64,000 nucleotides of DNA from Phialophora verrucosa. Lineage: Eukaryota; Ascomycota; Eurotiomycetes; Chaetothyriales; Herpotrichiellaceae. Of the stretch, positions 23,771 to 34,815 are shown one piece after another (positions within the stretch are counted from its first letter, which is position 1; every line of letters starts with the position of its first letter). The position numbers and the translations under genes are program-made. The notes under the pieces are model-generated. The model saw only the letters and a list, made by a program, of their open reading frames with translations, had not been told where the DNA came from and searched no databases. The stretch covers positions 372,001 to 436,000 of the forward strand of contig MSED01000003.1 in the NCBI GenBank assembly GCA_002099365.1, given 5' to 3'.

Positions 23771-25535
23771 ATGGCCCTTGGAATCCTGGAACCCAAGGTC
23801 GAACACGTCCCGGGGACCGTCTACGTGTATGAGAGCGAACAGCGACATGCTGAGCTCCTCGAGAATGCTCAGCATCTGAAGAAAGACAAGAACGGTCGCA
23901 CCATTCTGGTACCTCAGCCCTCGAATGATCCGAATGATCCCTTGGTTTGTCTCCTTCCGCAATGCTGAGAGTCCCCGACACTGACGCAGCTGGCAGAATT
24001 GGCCTCTTTGGCAACGCGATGTGATCCTCGGCATCCTATGCTTCGTCTCCTGTCTTGCGACTACAGCGTCTCCTTTACTGGCAGCCGATTCAGTTACCCT
24101 GGCCATCGTGTTTAAGCGGACATTCCAAGATGCTGCTCTGCTTACAGCCTACCACCTCTGCGGCGTGTGCGTAGCAGGATGGCTTTTCGTTGCATCGGCA
24201 AGAGTATGGGGCAAAAGACATCTGTTCCTCTTCGGCGCGCTGCTCATGATTGCAAGCTCGGCTTGGGGTGGCTCTGAACATGTTCGTCACAACTACGCCA
24301 GCCTGCTCTGGAGTCGCGTCTTTCAGGGCGTTGCGCTTGCACCGTTCGAGGCCCTGGTCAACGCCTGCGTGGGTGACTTATACTACGTCCACGAGCGTGG
24401 TATCCGAATGGCCATCACGAACACCTGTCTATTCGGAGGGGCTTTTCTGACCCCTGTCTTTGTGGGAATGATTTCTGCTCATATGGGCTGGCAATGGAGC
24501 GTAAGTTCATCTTCTGAAACCTTGTCATAGAGCGAATGGTTACTAACCAGGCACGATCAGTTCTTCTTCCTCGCCATCTTCATGGCTCTCGGTTTCCTGC
24601 TTCTGTTCTTCTTCGTGCCCGAGACAGCTTATCGACGCGCACATTCACTCGACCTCGATCTGCTTGCTGAAGGCGACTCTTCGTCGGAGGCCCTTGGTCC
24701 ATCTCGGACATCGATCGCCAAGGATGAAGAGAAGCCTTTGGGCTCTCAACGAGTGACTGAAAGCAGCCCTCCAAAGGATTCCTATCTAAAAGGGCTTATG
24801 CCTTTCAATGGCCGCAAGACCGAGGAGTCTTTCTTCAAGCTCCTGTTTCGGCCTTTCCCGCTCTTCTTGCACCCAGCAGTGCTTTGGGCCTGCTTGATTC
24901 AAGGCGTGATCATCGGCTGGACGGTCATGGTGGGGGTGATATTGTCACTCATCTTCTTGGGTCCGCCTCTGTTTTTCAATGAGGAGAAAGCCGGCAAAAT
25001 GTACACCAGCGCCTTCATCGGCAGCATTCTTGGCCTCTTCGGCGCAGGCATCTACAGCGAAGTGGTCACGAGGTTCCTGACCAGACTCAACAAGGGGAAA
25101 TATGAGCCAGAATTCCGCATCCTGTTGGTTATCCCAACCTTGGTTTTCTCATGCATTGGCCTGTATGGCTTCGGCATCACGGCGAACGATGTGGCACGAT
25201 ATGGCTGGATCGTTCCTGAGGTCTTCCTCGCATTCATCATCATCAGCATGGTCATGGGCTCGATAGCATCGGCGCAATACCTGCTCGACGCCCACCGCGA
25301 TATCGCTGTGGAAGCATTCACGAACCTCATCATTTTCAAGAATATCTTCTCCTTCATCCTGGCCTACCACGCCTACAATTGGGTCTTTGCGATCCGAATC
25401 AACCACCTCTTCATTATATTCGGCAGCATCGAGATCGCGGTCTGCGTGCTCAGCCTCCCAATGTACATCTTCGGGAAGAGAAACCGCGAGTTTTTTCACC
25501 GGCACGACCTTCTGAAAATGACGAGGCTGCGATAG
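23771..25535 (+). CDS. MFS transporter (DHA1-like)
   Basis: Major facilitator superfamily membrane transporter; the substrate is unknown. The exons are 23771-23944, 23997-24500 and 24561-25535, giving 550 residues. The second intron has a perfect TACTAAC branch site. The N-terminus carries the motif often found in fungal drug/H+-antiporter-like MFS proteins, NDPNDPLNWPLWQRDVIL, across intron 1. About 12 hydrophobic segments can be counted, with a central cytosolic loop (about residues 250-320) that is Ser/Glu/Lys-rich. Segment 3-4 includes SRVFQGVALAPFEALVNAC, and segment 5 ends FFFVPETAYRR. The general family is clear. Placement in a drug or polyamine (Hol1-like) subfamily is inference. Confidence 0.88.
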
Positions 25536-26227
25536 AGCTTGTTGCGCTCACGTGTTGTGTTACTTTGACGCCTACTCGTATATAGAATACCCACTACATA
25601 ATAATCTGCCCATCGTCAATCGGTGTAGATCTTTAATCACCCATGACGGACCAGGGCCCCTTTTCCTCCACAATGCTCGCTTAACCGCAGCAAGCTTTTG
25701 GCGTCGGACCAGGTCGCTACATCACCCGGGCGGCTTGTGGCCGGGGACTCCCTGCCGTTTGCCTGTTCCAGTGGGAATAGCAGACAACAATCGGCTGAAG
25801 AGTTAGGAACAGCACGTACATCCTGTCGTTCTTGCTTTGCCACTCTTCAATCTCGTGTTGCCAATGGTGCTATGTGATGCAATCAATGTAGGCGCGTATC
25901 ACCTTGAGGCGCGTTGCTTTTCCCTGAAACCGCTTGGGTCGGCGTGGCGTCCAAACCGCCCGCACTCGGAAATTAAGAGGTCGGGTCTGTGTTGGCGGCG
26001 ACGATCTCAGGAGAAGCGACTCGAACCTGGACTCTTTGCATCAGTGCGAAGAAGGGTTTTGAAACGATCGACACAGCATTTCTTTCGAAATAACGTGTCC
26101 GTGTCCATGTTTGTGTTGCGACCTGGGCGACAATTGAGCGACGCACCCGCACAACCGATTCCAGCGACATGCCGAGGAGCAGCATCGGCAGCCGACAACG
26201 TCCCATTCGCGACAGAAGACCACAGAC
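25536..26227. other. Intergenic spacer / HET promoter
   Basis: 692 bp between the MFS and HET genes. No recognised coding sequence or repeat. Confidence 0.45.
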
Positions 26228-28393
26228 ATGACTGAACTCACCCCGAGCACGCTCTGCAGCGCGTGCGAGTCGATTTTCCAACAAAGTAGTGCTTCCCAGT
26301 CGGACTCGACGGGAGAAATCCCCCACCATGGCCTGGAGGAACTCGCGTCGCGCGCCAGCCAATGCCACTTGTGCCTGACGGTATTCATGTCTATTGACCC
26401 CGACGCCTACAGGGCGTTCCGGAGCAAAGGGTCGGCCGTCGACTCTGTGGGGTTTGCATGGATCTCACCCATCGCGAGGGATCAGGCGCGATTAAAGTTC
26501 CGCTACGTGAAGCCCTCGAAGGCACCAATGTCGCCGGAGGAGAACAAGGAGAATAGAGGTCCAACGCCGAGCAGTAGTGGTTCAAAGGGGAGTCTGTTGT
26601 TGAATTGGGAGGAGACCACGGGATTGGTGGTGGAGTTGATCCTGATGAATCCGAAATGTGAGTCTTGGTCAATATCCTGTGGACATGATGACAGAGACCT
26701 CCTTCGTGACGGCGACTGATGGGTTATCGTTGCAGACGCTGTCGAGCCCGGTGTGCGCACAATTGACGCCAGGTCGGTCAGCACAGCATCGCAGGAGACC
26801 CTCGAACTCGCCAAACAATGGATCCAGGACTGCACATTTAACCACATGAAATGCTCCGTCTCAGCAAACCCGGACGGGTCGACCTGGAAGCCGACTCACC
26901 TCCTGGACGTCTCTATCAAGGGCGCAAGGGGCGCTCCAGGCCTGAAACTCGTGGACGGCATGTTCGTCGACCCGTTGAGTGAGTACGCTACGTTGAGTCA
27001 CTGTTGGGGGAAAGTGAAGACGACTCGCTTGCACAAAGGCACGCTTGCCGCGCTGAGGCAGGGTGTCAGCTTGAGTAGCTTGCCCAAGACATTTGCAGAG
27101 GCGGCATTCATCGCCGACAAGCTTGGATTCCGGTACCTCTGGATTGACGCGCTCTGTATCCGGCATGATAGCGAGGCGGATGTGCTGGCTGAGATGGGCC
27201 AGATGCACCGGGTGTATTCTGAAGCTACGCTCAATATTGCAGCCACGTCGTCGAGGGACGATGCGACGGGCCTGATCTACACACGCAATGTGGCTGCGTT
27301 GCAACCGTGCATCGTCTCGGTCAACGCCAGCCTCGGCGTCGACGAAGGCTTTTACAAAATCCTCCGCTCGACACTGTGGCACGATCTCGTGGACTCGTCT
27401 CCCCTCTCGAAGCGCGCCTGGGCGTTCCAGGAGCGTTGCCTCGCCAAGCGTACCCTGCACTTCACGCGCAACGAAGTCTTCTGGGAGTGTCAGCAGATGT
27501 GCTGCTCCGAGGTGTTCCCAAAAGGCCTGCCCGCGACCATGGGCCCGCCCTCGTCGCAGGAACACGAAGAATTCTTCAGCAAGAAAATCCACCACCAACG
27601 GCACGGCAACTGGCACCAGCTGGTCAAGATGTACTCTCCCAAACGCCTAACGTACGCGTCGGACAAATTGCTTGCCCTCACGGGGCTGGCGAAGCAGTAC
27701 ATGGCGAGAAACCGCCTCCACGCGGATGACTACCTCGTCGGCATGTGGAAGCCGCACCTGCCACACTCTCTACTCTGGCGGGTGGAGCAGGGCCGTCGAC
27801 CCACGCGATCCCGCGCGCCGACGTGGACATGGGCGTCCATCGACGGCGAAGTGCGATACCCCGAACCGGCGACCTCGCAGCGCGAGACATGCATCGAGAT
27901 CATCGACCTGGACGTGAAATACAACCCTGCGGGTGACAACTTTGGGATTGTGGAGAGCGCGAAGATGAAAGTCCGCGGGTTTATGGCCAGGGGCCTGCTG
28001 AGACGGACGCACGACTACTGGGGGCGGACGCCGTGCGTGGTCCAATGCACGAAAGCCCAGGTTCAGCTTGAGAACGCGAGCTTCGACGACCGCTTGCCCA
28101 AGTTGAGCGATGCGAGCTCGGGCATGTTGTGCGAGATGCTGGAGATTTACCTCTTGCCCGTGATCGACGTGGTCGATCGAGTGGAGGGGCTGTTGTTGTG
28201 TGCTACGATGAAGAAAGGCGAGTTCAGACGGATCGGCTGCTTCGATGTGTCGACGTACGATCAGGTCAATTGGGATCGGTTCCGCAGTGTGATGAAGGGC
28301 GAGGCGGAGATGAACAACTACCTGGAGAGGTTGGACCACGCGAACAGCTATTGGTTTGCCAGTGATTATACATATACGATTAATGTTGTCTGA
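26228..28393 (+). CDS. HET-domain protein (heterokaryon incompatibility type)
   Basis: The exons are 26228-26657 and 26736-28393, with a 78-bp intron, giving 695 residues. The N-terminus has paired cysteines, LCSACESIFQ and CHLCLTVF, as is common upstream of HET domains. The HET domain runs at about residues 235-385. It has EYATLSHCWGKVKTTRL, SLPKTFAEAAFIADKLGF, RYLWIDALCI and QMHRVYSEATLNIAATSS. Further markers are SKRAWAFQERCLAKRTLHF and the tail block SRAPTWTWASIDG. Known members trigger or modulate vegetative incompatibility and cell death, often with a partner. No NLR or HeLo partner gene lies directly beside it, so its role is unknown. There is no signal peptide or membrane segment. Confidence 0.92.
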
Positions 28394-29473
28394 GAGAGGA
28401 GCGGCGGGCTGGGATGCGAGGCATGCTCGCCGCGATGGCCGCTCGATGGACTCTCCTTCGCCTGGGCTGTCGCGGACGAGACTCAGATGCTGAAGGGAGG
28501 TCCTGTCTGGATAATGTTGATGATATTGATGGCGCACGATGTCAAGGGATCTGTATATGTACAGCACAGCATGAACAAGACGTTCCTCAAGCTCTGATCC
28601 AGTACCACCAATACTGGCCCGACTCGTAGCTTGCTCTCCATCCAGAACAATTCGTGCTCCAAGGAGCCACCGTCGGGCTGCGATGAGCCGCCGCTGAGTA
28701 ACGCCGCTCAGCCTTGGTCCTATCTTGTTGTTTGCTTTGTTGAACCGATCCGGCTGGGCTCCGCGGGCTCACCCAGGGTTATTGGGGGCCCCAGGAAGGA
28801 AGATGTTGTGCCGTCCCCTGTGGATCTTGCTTGTCAAAAACACTCCGTCCAGCCTACCAATCCAGGCGCCTTGTGGCGTCAATGTTAGCCAGCCCTGTTG
28901 CTACAGTATCGCGGGTGATTGGATTCCCGTTTTCCGTTTGCTTGCAAGCCGAATACGATGCACTGCGTCGACGCGGTACCTACCGTGGACAGTGTACGTT
29001 GTCTGGCATGGATAGACAAATGACACAAGACACCATGACCGGCACATCCAGAATGGTCCATAGTGACGGGAGGATGGATGTCTCGATGCCTAGAACCCCC
29101 GCAGAACATCGACCAGCGTTCGAGCGGAGGAAAACAATCCGATCGATAGACCAGAGGTAACTTTCGGCACCTCCACAATGCTGCATCTGAAGGACAGGAA
29201 CAGCCAAGGGCCACTGACCACTGCGACAGCTTGTCGGGGTCAAAGGACGTGCATGTGTAACGGAAGGTTTATTTGTCCATGCTGAACTCTGTCTCCCTTT
29301 CTGTGGTCAATCCCTCGCATCTACTGTCCTCTTAATCCTGCCATAGTCTGCCTGAATATATCCAGCTTCATCATCTACTGATAGACACCGTACCCGGCAC
29401 ACACTGTGCTGTCCTCGATTGGAAAAAGCGGAGAAGCTCCGAAGAGTCCAGCTTGATTACGTCGCCCGCAACC
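28394..29473. other. Intergenic spacer
   Basis: 1.08 kb between the HET gene and the CFEM gene. Only short unsupported frames are present. No RNA or mobile element recognised. Confidence 0.45.
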
Positions 29474-30464
29474 ATGCATCATCGCCAGCTCATCCTTGCG
29501 GCCTCCACCCTGCTGGTGGGTTTCGCGGCGGCGCAAACCGCAGCGACGTTGCCTTCGTGTATGTGTCCCTCTTCTCCGACCCGGGCTCAATCACAGATGA
29601 ATGATCTAGTGTGTGCTGTATGATTTACTGACGCCATTGGACATGGTGTAGGTGCCAACAACTGCGTGACGAGCTTGCTCCCTGCGAGCTGCAATCTTGC
29701 TCCAGACTGTTAGTCGGTCCTCTGCGGTTTCGCACCCTCGAAGTCTAGAAAGATGAGACAAGGACAGCATCGCTGATGAGGCATCGAACCGCATAGGCAT
29801 CTGCCACGCCGAATCCTTCCTCGACAACATTGGGTGCTGCGTCTTCCAGGCGTGTGACACTGCAGACCAGGAAGCCGCGTTGGCATATGCGCACAGCATC
29901 TGCGACCCTGTGTCTGCTTCGTCGCTTTTGGTACGTCCCATTGCTTCTACGCGTTACTATATTCGCAGCACCAGCAGGATCCATACAATCTCTTGCGACC
30001 ACCAGAACGGTGCGCGGGTCAAGTGCTACTCGTCCCAAGGTCGCTGCTGCAGCAATTGGGATTTGTCACTCTGGGAGATCCATAGTTACTCGCAGGCCTC
30101 TTTCTATCCGTGCCCGGATAAGATTCCAACAACGTGTTAGACAACTTTGTCGCTGACGCGCATTGTGTTCTCTCCACAGCCCGCCTCCGCGACTTGCACC
30201 TCGACCACAAGCAGTGGTACCGCCACGGCGAGCGGCTCGAGCGCAACAACCACGGCCACCTCGAGTAGCGCAACGGCCACCTCTGTCTCAGAGAGCGCGT
30301 CTAGCGCCTCTTCCGCCGCCGCCTCGAGCGCTTCCAGCGCCAGCTCCTCTGCGTCTTCTGCTGCAAGCGCTGCGACCGAGAGCCCAACCGGTGCTGCTAA
30401 CCAATTGGCTGTCGGATTTGGTGCCATGGGAGCGGGTATGCTGGGCTTGGCAGCTCTGTTGTGA
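29474..30464 (+). CDS. CFEM-domain GPI-anchored protein
   Basis: A small secreted, cell-wall or membrane-anchored protein. The exons are 29474-29558, 29652-29708, 29797-29930 and 30180-30464, giving 186 residues. A signal peptide (LILAASTLLVGFAAA) is followed by a Cys-rich CFEM domain: C-x3-C, then SLLPASCNLAPDCICHAESF, GCCVFQAC and a last Cys near SICDPV. The Asp just before the CIC pair is where the haem-ligand Asp sits in characterised CFEM proteins. A Ser/Ala/Thr-rich stalk follows, then a hydrophobic tail (MGAGMLGLAALL), as expected for GPI addition. CFEM proteins of fungi bind haem or act at the host or wall surface. Intron 3 (249 bp) is much longer than its neighbours. The splice sites are inferred. 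Confidence 0.8.
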
Positions 30465-30810
30465 GCTGGCAATGATCCGAGGACAACGTTGAAGGAGACC
30501 GATATATATATACTGGTGATGAAGGAGGAGCGTAGTTTGGAATAGTTGAGAAGATGTCCGCGCGAAGACGTTGTGCTCGGTGTGTCCGATCGATTGCTTA
30601 GTGTGATATCTTTATATTCCGAGAATCAATTCTTTATGTGATGTTAACACACTGCAGTCGTAGTGGTTTGTACAATTTTGCTCTCATCCCGTATTTATAC
30701 ACAGCCGGCTGTCCTCTAACGCCTTGCACGACAGTTCCCGGTGTTCATCGAGTGTTTTCATAGTCCTCTGTAGACAGAACAACCAACCCCCTCTCTCCTG
30801 ATCGGTCATT
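30465..30810. other. Intergenic, convergent gene ends
   Basis: 346 bp between the 3' ends of the CFEM gene and ILM1. Nothing recognised. Confidence 0.5.
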
Positions 30811-31572
30811 TCACTCGTTTCCATCGTCCTCAAATTCACTCCTCCGCGCCATCGCCTTCGCGACATCGCGACCCTCGTCTTTCAGCACCGTCCACAAATA
30901 CCCCCAGAACAACATATCCACCAGCGCAGCCGTAAACGTCACCCGGTTCGCGAGCAGTGCAAACCCCGACAGACTGCTCGAGGGGAGGGAGTGCGAGTGC
31001 GAGTCCGAGGTCGAGTGGAACAAGTAGATCCACGCCACCAGGACGGACGACCCCAGCACGTGCAGCCCCGCGAGAGACAACCAACGCGACTGCGCCGTCA
31101 GCAGCGTGTGCACTTCCTCGGCGAAGCGACGCGGTGACATCGTCCTCGCGCTGTGCCTAGTGACCGAAGAGGAAGAGGCCTTCGCGTCGCGCGACGACGA
31201 TCGAGACGCCGACGAAGCGAGCAGTGTCACTGTCAGATCCCCGGCGAGCAGAAAGATCATCCCGGCGTACACGACCAGGATCACGGCGAGGAGCGCACAC
31301 AGCTCGCGTTCGGCGCTGGCGTTCGCGGTGCCGTGGCCCGTGATCAGGCTGCTTAACCGATTACTCGTCGTGCTGCTTCTGCTGCTGGGGGGGAGGTCGT
31401 GCGGTTGTGGTTCGGGTGCGTAGGATGCGGGCCGCAGGGACATGCTCTCGCCGAGGAGCCATATCGGGGTGGAGGAGAGGAGTTGCGAGGGCGCCGTGAG
31501 GAGGTAGTACGCGAACGTGAAGAGGGCGAGGGACCGCGTGCGGAGGAGGAGAGAGGAGGACAGGAGCGGCAT
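30811..31572 (-). CDS. ILM1: Ilm1-like ER membrane protein
   Basis: Single-exon gene of 253 residues from the ATG at 31572. An open frame continues 44 codons upstream but has no earlier ATG. The N-terminus, FAYYLLTAPSQLL then PIWLLGESMSLRP, matches the Ilm1 family (increased loss of mitochondrial DNA 1). Ilm1 is an ER protein of poorly known role in yeast. Four hydrophobic segments are visible: near residues 12-30, ~90-118 (ALLAVILVVYAGMIFLLAGD), in LHVLGSSVLVAWIYLF, and in ALVDMLFWGYLWTVL. Ser-rich loops between helices 1-2 and 2-3 enlarge it. The DNA is GC-rich with a strong Ser/Ala bias. Divergent from the SDR gene. Confidence 0.75.
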   Translation of the reverse strand: MPLLSSSLLLRTRSLALFTFAYYLLTAPSQLLSSTPIWLLGESMSLRPASYAPEPQPHDLPPSSRSSTTSNRLSSLITGHGTANASAERELCALLAVILVVYAGMIFLLAGDLTVTLLASSASRSSSRDAKASSSSVTRHSARTMSPRRFAEEVHTLLTAQSRWLSLAGLHVLGSSVLVAWIYLFHSTSDSHSHSLPSSSLSGFALLANRVTFTAALVDMLFWGYLWTVLKDEGRDVAKAMARRSEFEDDGNE

Positions 31573-32275
31573 TGTTGTACGAGTACTGTTGAAGAAGGGG
31601 ATGGAGAGTGGTTTGAAAATGTAGCCCGTGCGTAGTACGTATGCATCCAGCTCGTTACTGCAGATGACGAGGCTGCGATGGCCAGGCTTTTCTTTTCCTC
31701 CCACTCCCTCCTCCGTACTCGGTTCTCCGTACTCGGCAAGCAGAAACTATTCTGGAGGCACTTTACGTTATTACTACTCCAACCTACTCCGTACTACTCG
31801 TACCGAGTACGCACTTCGACGCTTTGTCCTTCCGTATCCGGTACTATCACGTCTTGGTATCCATGGTTGACCCGACCGAGTCACAGGGTCTCCCTGCCTC
31901 GATCTCGCCCAAGGCATTACGGCGTCCAGGGCGTCCAGGCTTCTTCTGCTTTCAGAGTTGCGTTGCCGAAGAGCCCATGACTAAGCTCCAGGATAGTTCC
32001 ACCAAGCACCGACGTGAACAAACAACATAATTACCCCACATGGGACAATGACACGAGTAGAAATCTACCGAGGCTAATGTGCTTTGCAGTCATAAGCTGC
32101 GCGCCTTGGCCAGAGGAGAGATATATATCACGAAGGTCGAGCAAGAAGAATTCAGACCCGTCTCCCAGATCCAGACACGCACCTGGGACGCCTCATCTGC
32201 CTCAATACGACGACTGCTGCTGTACTTGCTGTACCTGCTCTACCAGAGTAATCGTACCACGGCCCGCTCAGAAAT
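31573..32275. promoter_or_regulatory. Divergent promoter ILM1 / SDR
   Basis: The 703-bp head-to-head spacer has a cluster of CTCCGTACTC and GTACTCGT-like repeats at about 31710-31815. These include one exact TACTCCGTA copy. No defined binding site is assigned. Confidence 0.5.
31785..31793 (-). repeat. TACGGAGTA intergenic motif, copy 2
   Basis: Exact copy (written TACTCCGTA on the plus strand) in the ILM1 / SDR divergent spacer. It lies among near-copies at 31711 and 31725. Confidence 0.8.
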
Positions 32276-33644
32276 ATGCAGCCTTACACCAATAATGGAC
32301 CCGTCAATACCGACGTGGACTTTGATACGAGCCGTGTCAAGGGGAAGACCGCCGTCGTCACTGGAGGTACGTTGAAACCATGTCCGAGCGATGCCGCGAA
32401 GCTGACATCCTGGTTCAGGAGCCAACGGAATTGGCGAATCATATGTCCGTGCCTTGACGAAAGCAGGGTAAGAGGGGACGTCCGGGATGCCTTGTGGAGG
32501 GGGTTATTGACATGCGATATCAGAGCGTTCGTCGTGATTGCGGACCTTGACGCCGAAGAAGGCTCGAGGCTCGAGAAGGAGTTGACCGGGTGAGCAGCCG
32601 CAATCCCAAGCAATGCTGCCGGTTCAGCGCTCATGTCGCGATATAGCTCCGCCAAGTTCGTCAAGACCAACGTCACTGTATGGGCAGATCAACTGGCCGC
32701 GTTCAAGACGGCAATCTCATCAAGCCCTTCTGGAAGAGTCGACATCGTCGTGGCCAACGCTGGCATTAGCGGAGCTGATTCAGTTTTTTTCAACGATGGT
32801 AGGTCGAAAGGAGGATGGCGGCGACGACGACGGGGGGGAAATCATTTTGCTGACAAAACTTGGCACAGTTGAGGCCGAGGAACCCCAAGAACCGAAGTTG
32901 AACATTATCAACATCAATCTGATCGGCGTGCTATACACAATCAAGCTAGCCCTCCATTACTTCCGTCGACAGAACGCGTTGAACAAGGGGGAGCCCCTGG
33001 ACCAGCTGCTCGTCTTGCAGGGCAGTCTGGCGGGATATCTTGACCTGCCCGGAGCAGTCCAGTACATCGCATCCAAGTTTGGTCTCCGCGGCATCATGCG
33101 ATCTCTTCGCCGGACAGAGCATGCTCACAATATCCGAGTGAACTATATCGGACCATGGTATGCCACTCGAGCCTGATTGCGCTTTCGCCACAACTAACAA
33201 CCCCCATCCAGGTTTGTCGAGACCAAAATCCTGAGCAAGCCAGTTGTCGAACATTTGACGAGCCGAGGAATCTCTTTCGCTACTGTGGAGGATGCCGGTC
33301 AATGCCTGATGAGGATTGCGTCGGACCCCAGTGTTAACGGTACATAAGCGTGCCTCATGATATGCGGCCGTTCTGGTTGTTGACGCGAAGCAGGTCGAGC
33401 ATTTGCCATTGTGACGCGTGACCTCGCACCCCGTGGCTATGTCGATATCAACTTCGACGACTATGAGCCGGACACGTTATTGGGCTACCTGCAAGAGTCT
33501 GCAAGTGGCAGCAGCGACCATCGCTCAGCAGTAAGTGGTCCCGTCAGTCCAGGCCCGTTGACGAAAGACTGATGCAATCTGTTACAGCTCAAGCCCGAGG
33601 ACCAAAAAACCAAAACCCAGTGGTCAGCCTCGGCTATCAACTGA
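32276..33644 (+). CDS. Short-chain dehydrogenase/reductase
   Basis: NAD(P)-dependent oxidoreductase of the classical SDR family; the substrate is unknown. Eight short exons (32276-32366, 32419-32467, 32524-32589, 32647-32798, 32869-33157, 33212-33339, 33394-33530, 33588-33644) give 322 residues with all phases consistent. The cofactor motif TGGANGIG is rebuilt across intron 1. The acidic residue after strand 2 (VVIADLDAEE) suggests NAD preference. NAG appears in VVANAGISGAD. The catalytic Ser is in LQGSLAGYLDL and the Tyr-x3-Lys in YIASKFGLRG. A conserved Asn precedes helix 5 (NINLIGVLY). The sequence resembles 15-hydroxyprostaglandin-dehydrogenase-like fungal SDRs. Exon count is high for this window. 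Confidence 0.9.
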
Positions 33645-34815
33645 AAACTGGGAGGGCCTAAGCGATGGTAAATATCATACACCACCAGGCGTGAGACAGC
33701 CACAGCTCCAATCGCATGGCTAAGGTGTTCTTCTCCTCGACAGTGCAAAAGTCTACCGCTTGAGGCATTCTGCCAATTAATCAAAATTCCGCTTCCACCT
33801 CTCGTCTCCATGCATATCTTCCGTCATCTCATGCCACCTTCAGTGACTGCGGTTCGTCCGAAGCATGAGCATGGTTCGTGTGAAGACCAGCGAATGTCGT
33901 CCAGAGCTGGACCAACACCGGCGCGCCTTGCGCCAAGCATTGGTGCCCCGCCCACTTAATGGAATGGAGCGCACACATTCCCCGTGATTGGCTCACTTAA
34001 ATATAGACACGCACCAATAGACGCGGGGAACGTTCACCTCCCAAAAACCCCCCAAAACTCGTGTGCCGCCTTCGTCTTCTCCACCAATTCTCGCCCTTTG
34101 TCAACGTCGCTGGCCTTTGCTGGCGCTTACAAGGTTGTTGATGAGGCTGATTCGTTCGACGCCTTCGCTAGCCCGGCTGCAGGCAGCACGACTCCCCTGC
34201 ATCCGATCTGTCTCATCTTTTCCGAGCGTCCAATCCTCGCCGGGCTCGAGACGCCGCTTTGCTAAATGACCCAATAATGGCCAGCATCCTGGCGTCCCTT
34301 TCGCTGGAGGTGCATGGTTGACGATGGTGCCTTGCATCCACACACCCCAAATGAAGCTTCGCGATAGTCGAGATGCACAGAATACGAACAGCAAGGCGAC
34401 AAGGAATCTAGAGCCTCTGCTATTGTGGTACCACGACTACCTCCTTTCTGGGAAGGAACAGGAACCGTCACGCCTATTCAAAAATAAACACTGCTGTGAG
34501 TACCTTTGCCGCCTTATTTCTAGCCCTGATTTCCTCTTGTACACCTTGTTCAAACATTCCAATCCACCAAAGTTATAATCGAGGGCAATATTATATCATT
34601 GTCTTCACATCCTGTCAGCCTGGTTTCATGTCCTACAATAGACGCCTGGTGTGACCTCGGACTCCAACGCCAGCTACCAGGCTCACGCGACCGAGCACCT
34701 GCAGCCAGTGATTTGAGGCCAGCGCTTTCCTCTTGATACAGGCGGCTCTTCTTACCCGACCTCGACATCAAAACCCGGGTCTTTCAACCACTTCCACCCT
34801 CATACCGCGTCGATC
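33645..34815. other. Intergenic spacer / promoter
   Basis: 1.17 kb upstream of the disordered protein. It includes inverted CCAAT-type sequence near 33985 and an AT-rich TTAAATATAG element at about 33998. No gene recognised. Confidence 0.4.

Noticed and set aside
26861..27616. 251-codon open frame on the minus strand
   Set aside because: Antisense shadow of the HET gene; no motif, and codon pattern follows the plus-strand gene.
27770..28567. 265-codon open frame on the minus strand
   Set aside because: Antisense to the HET gene C-terminal half; no domain.
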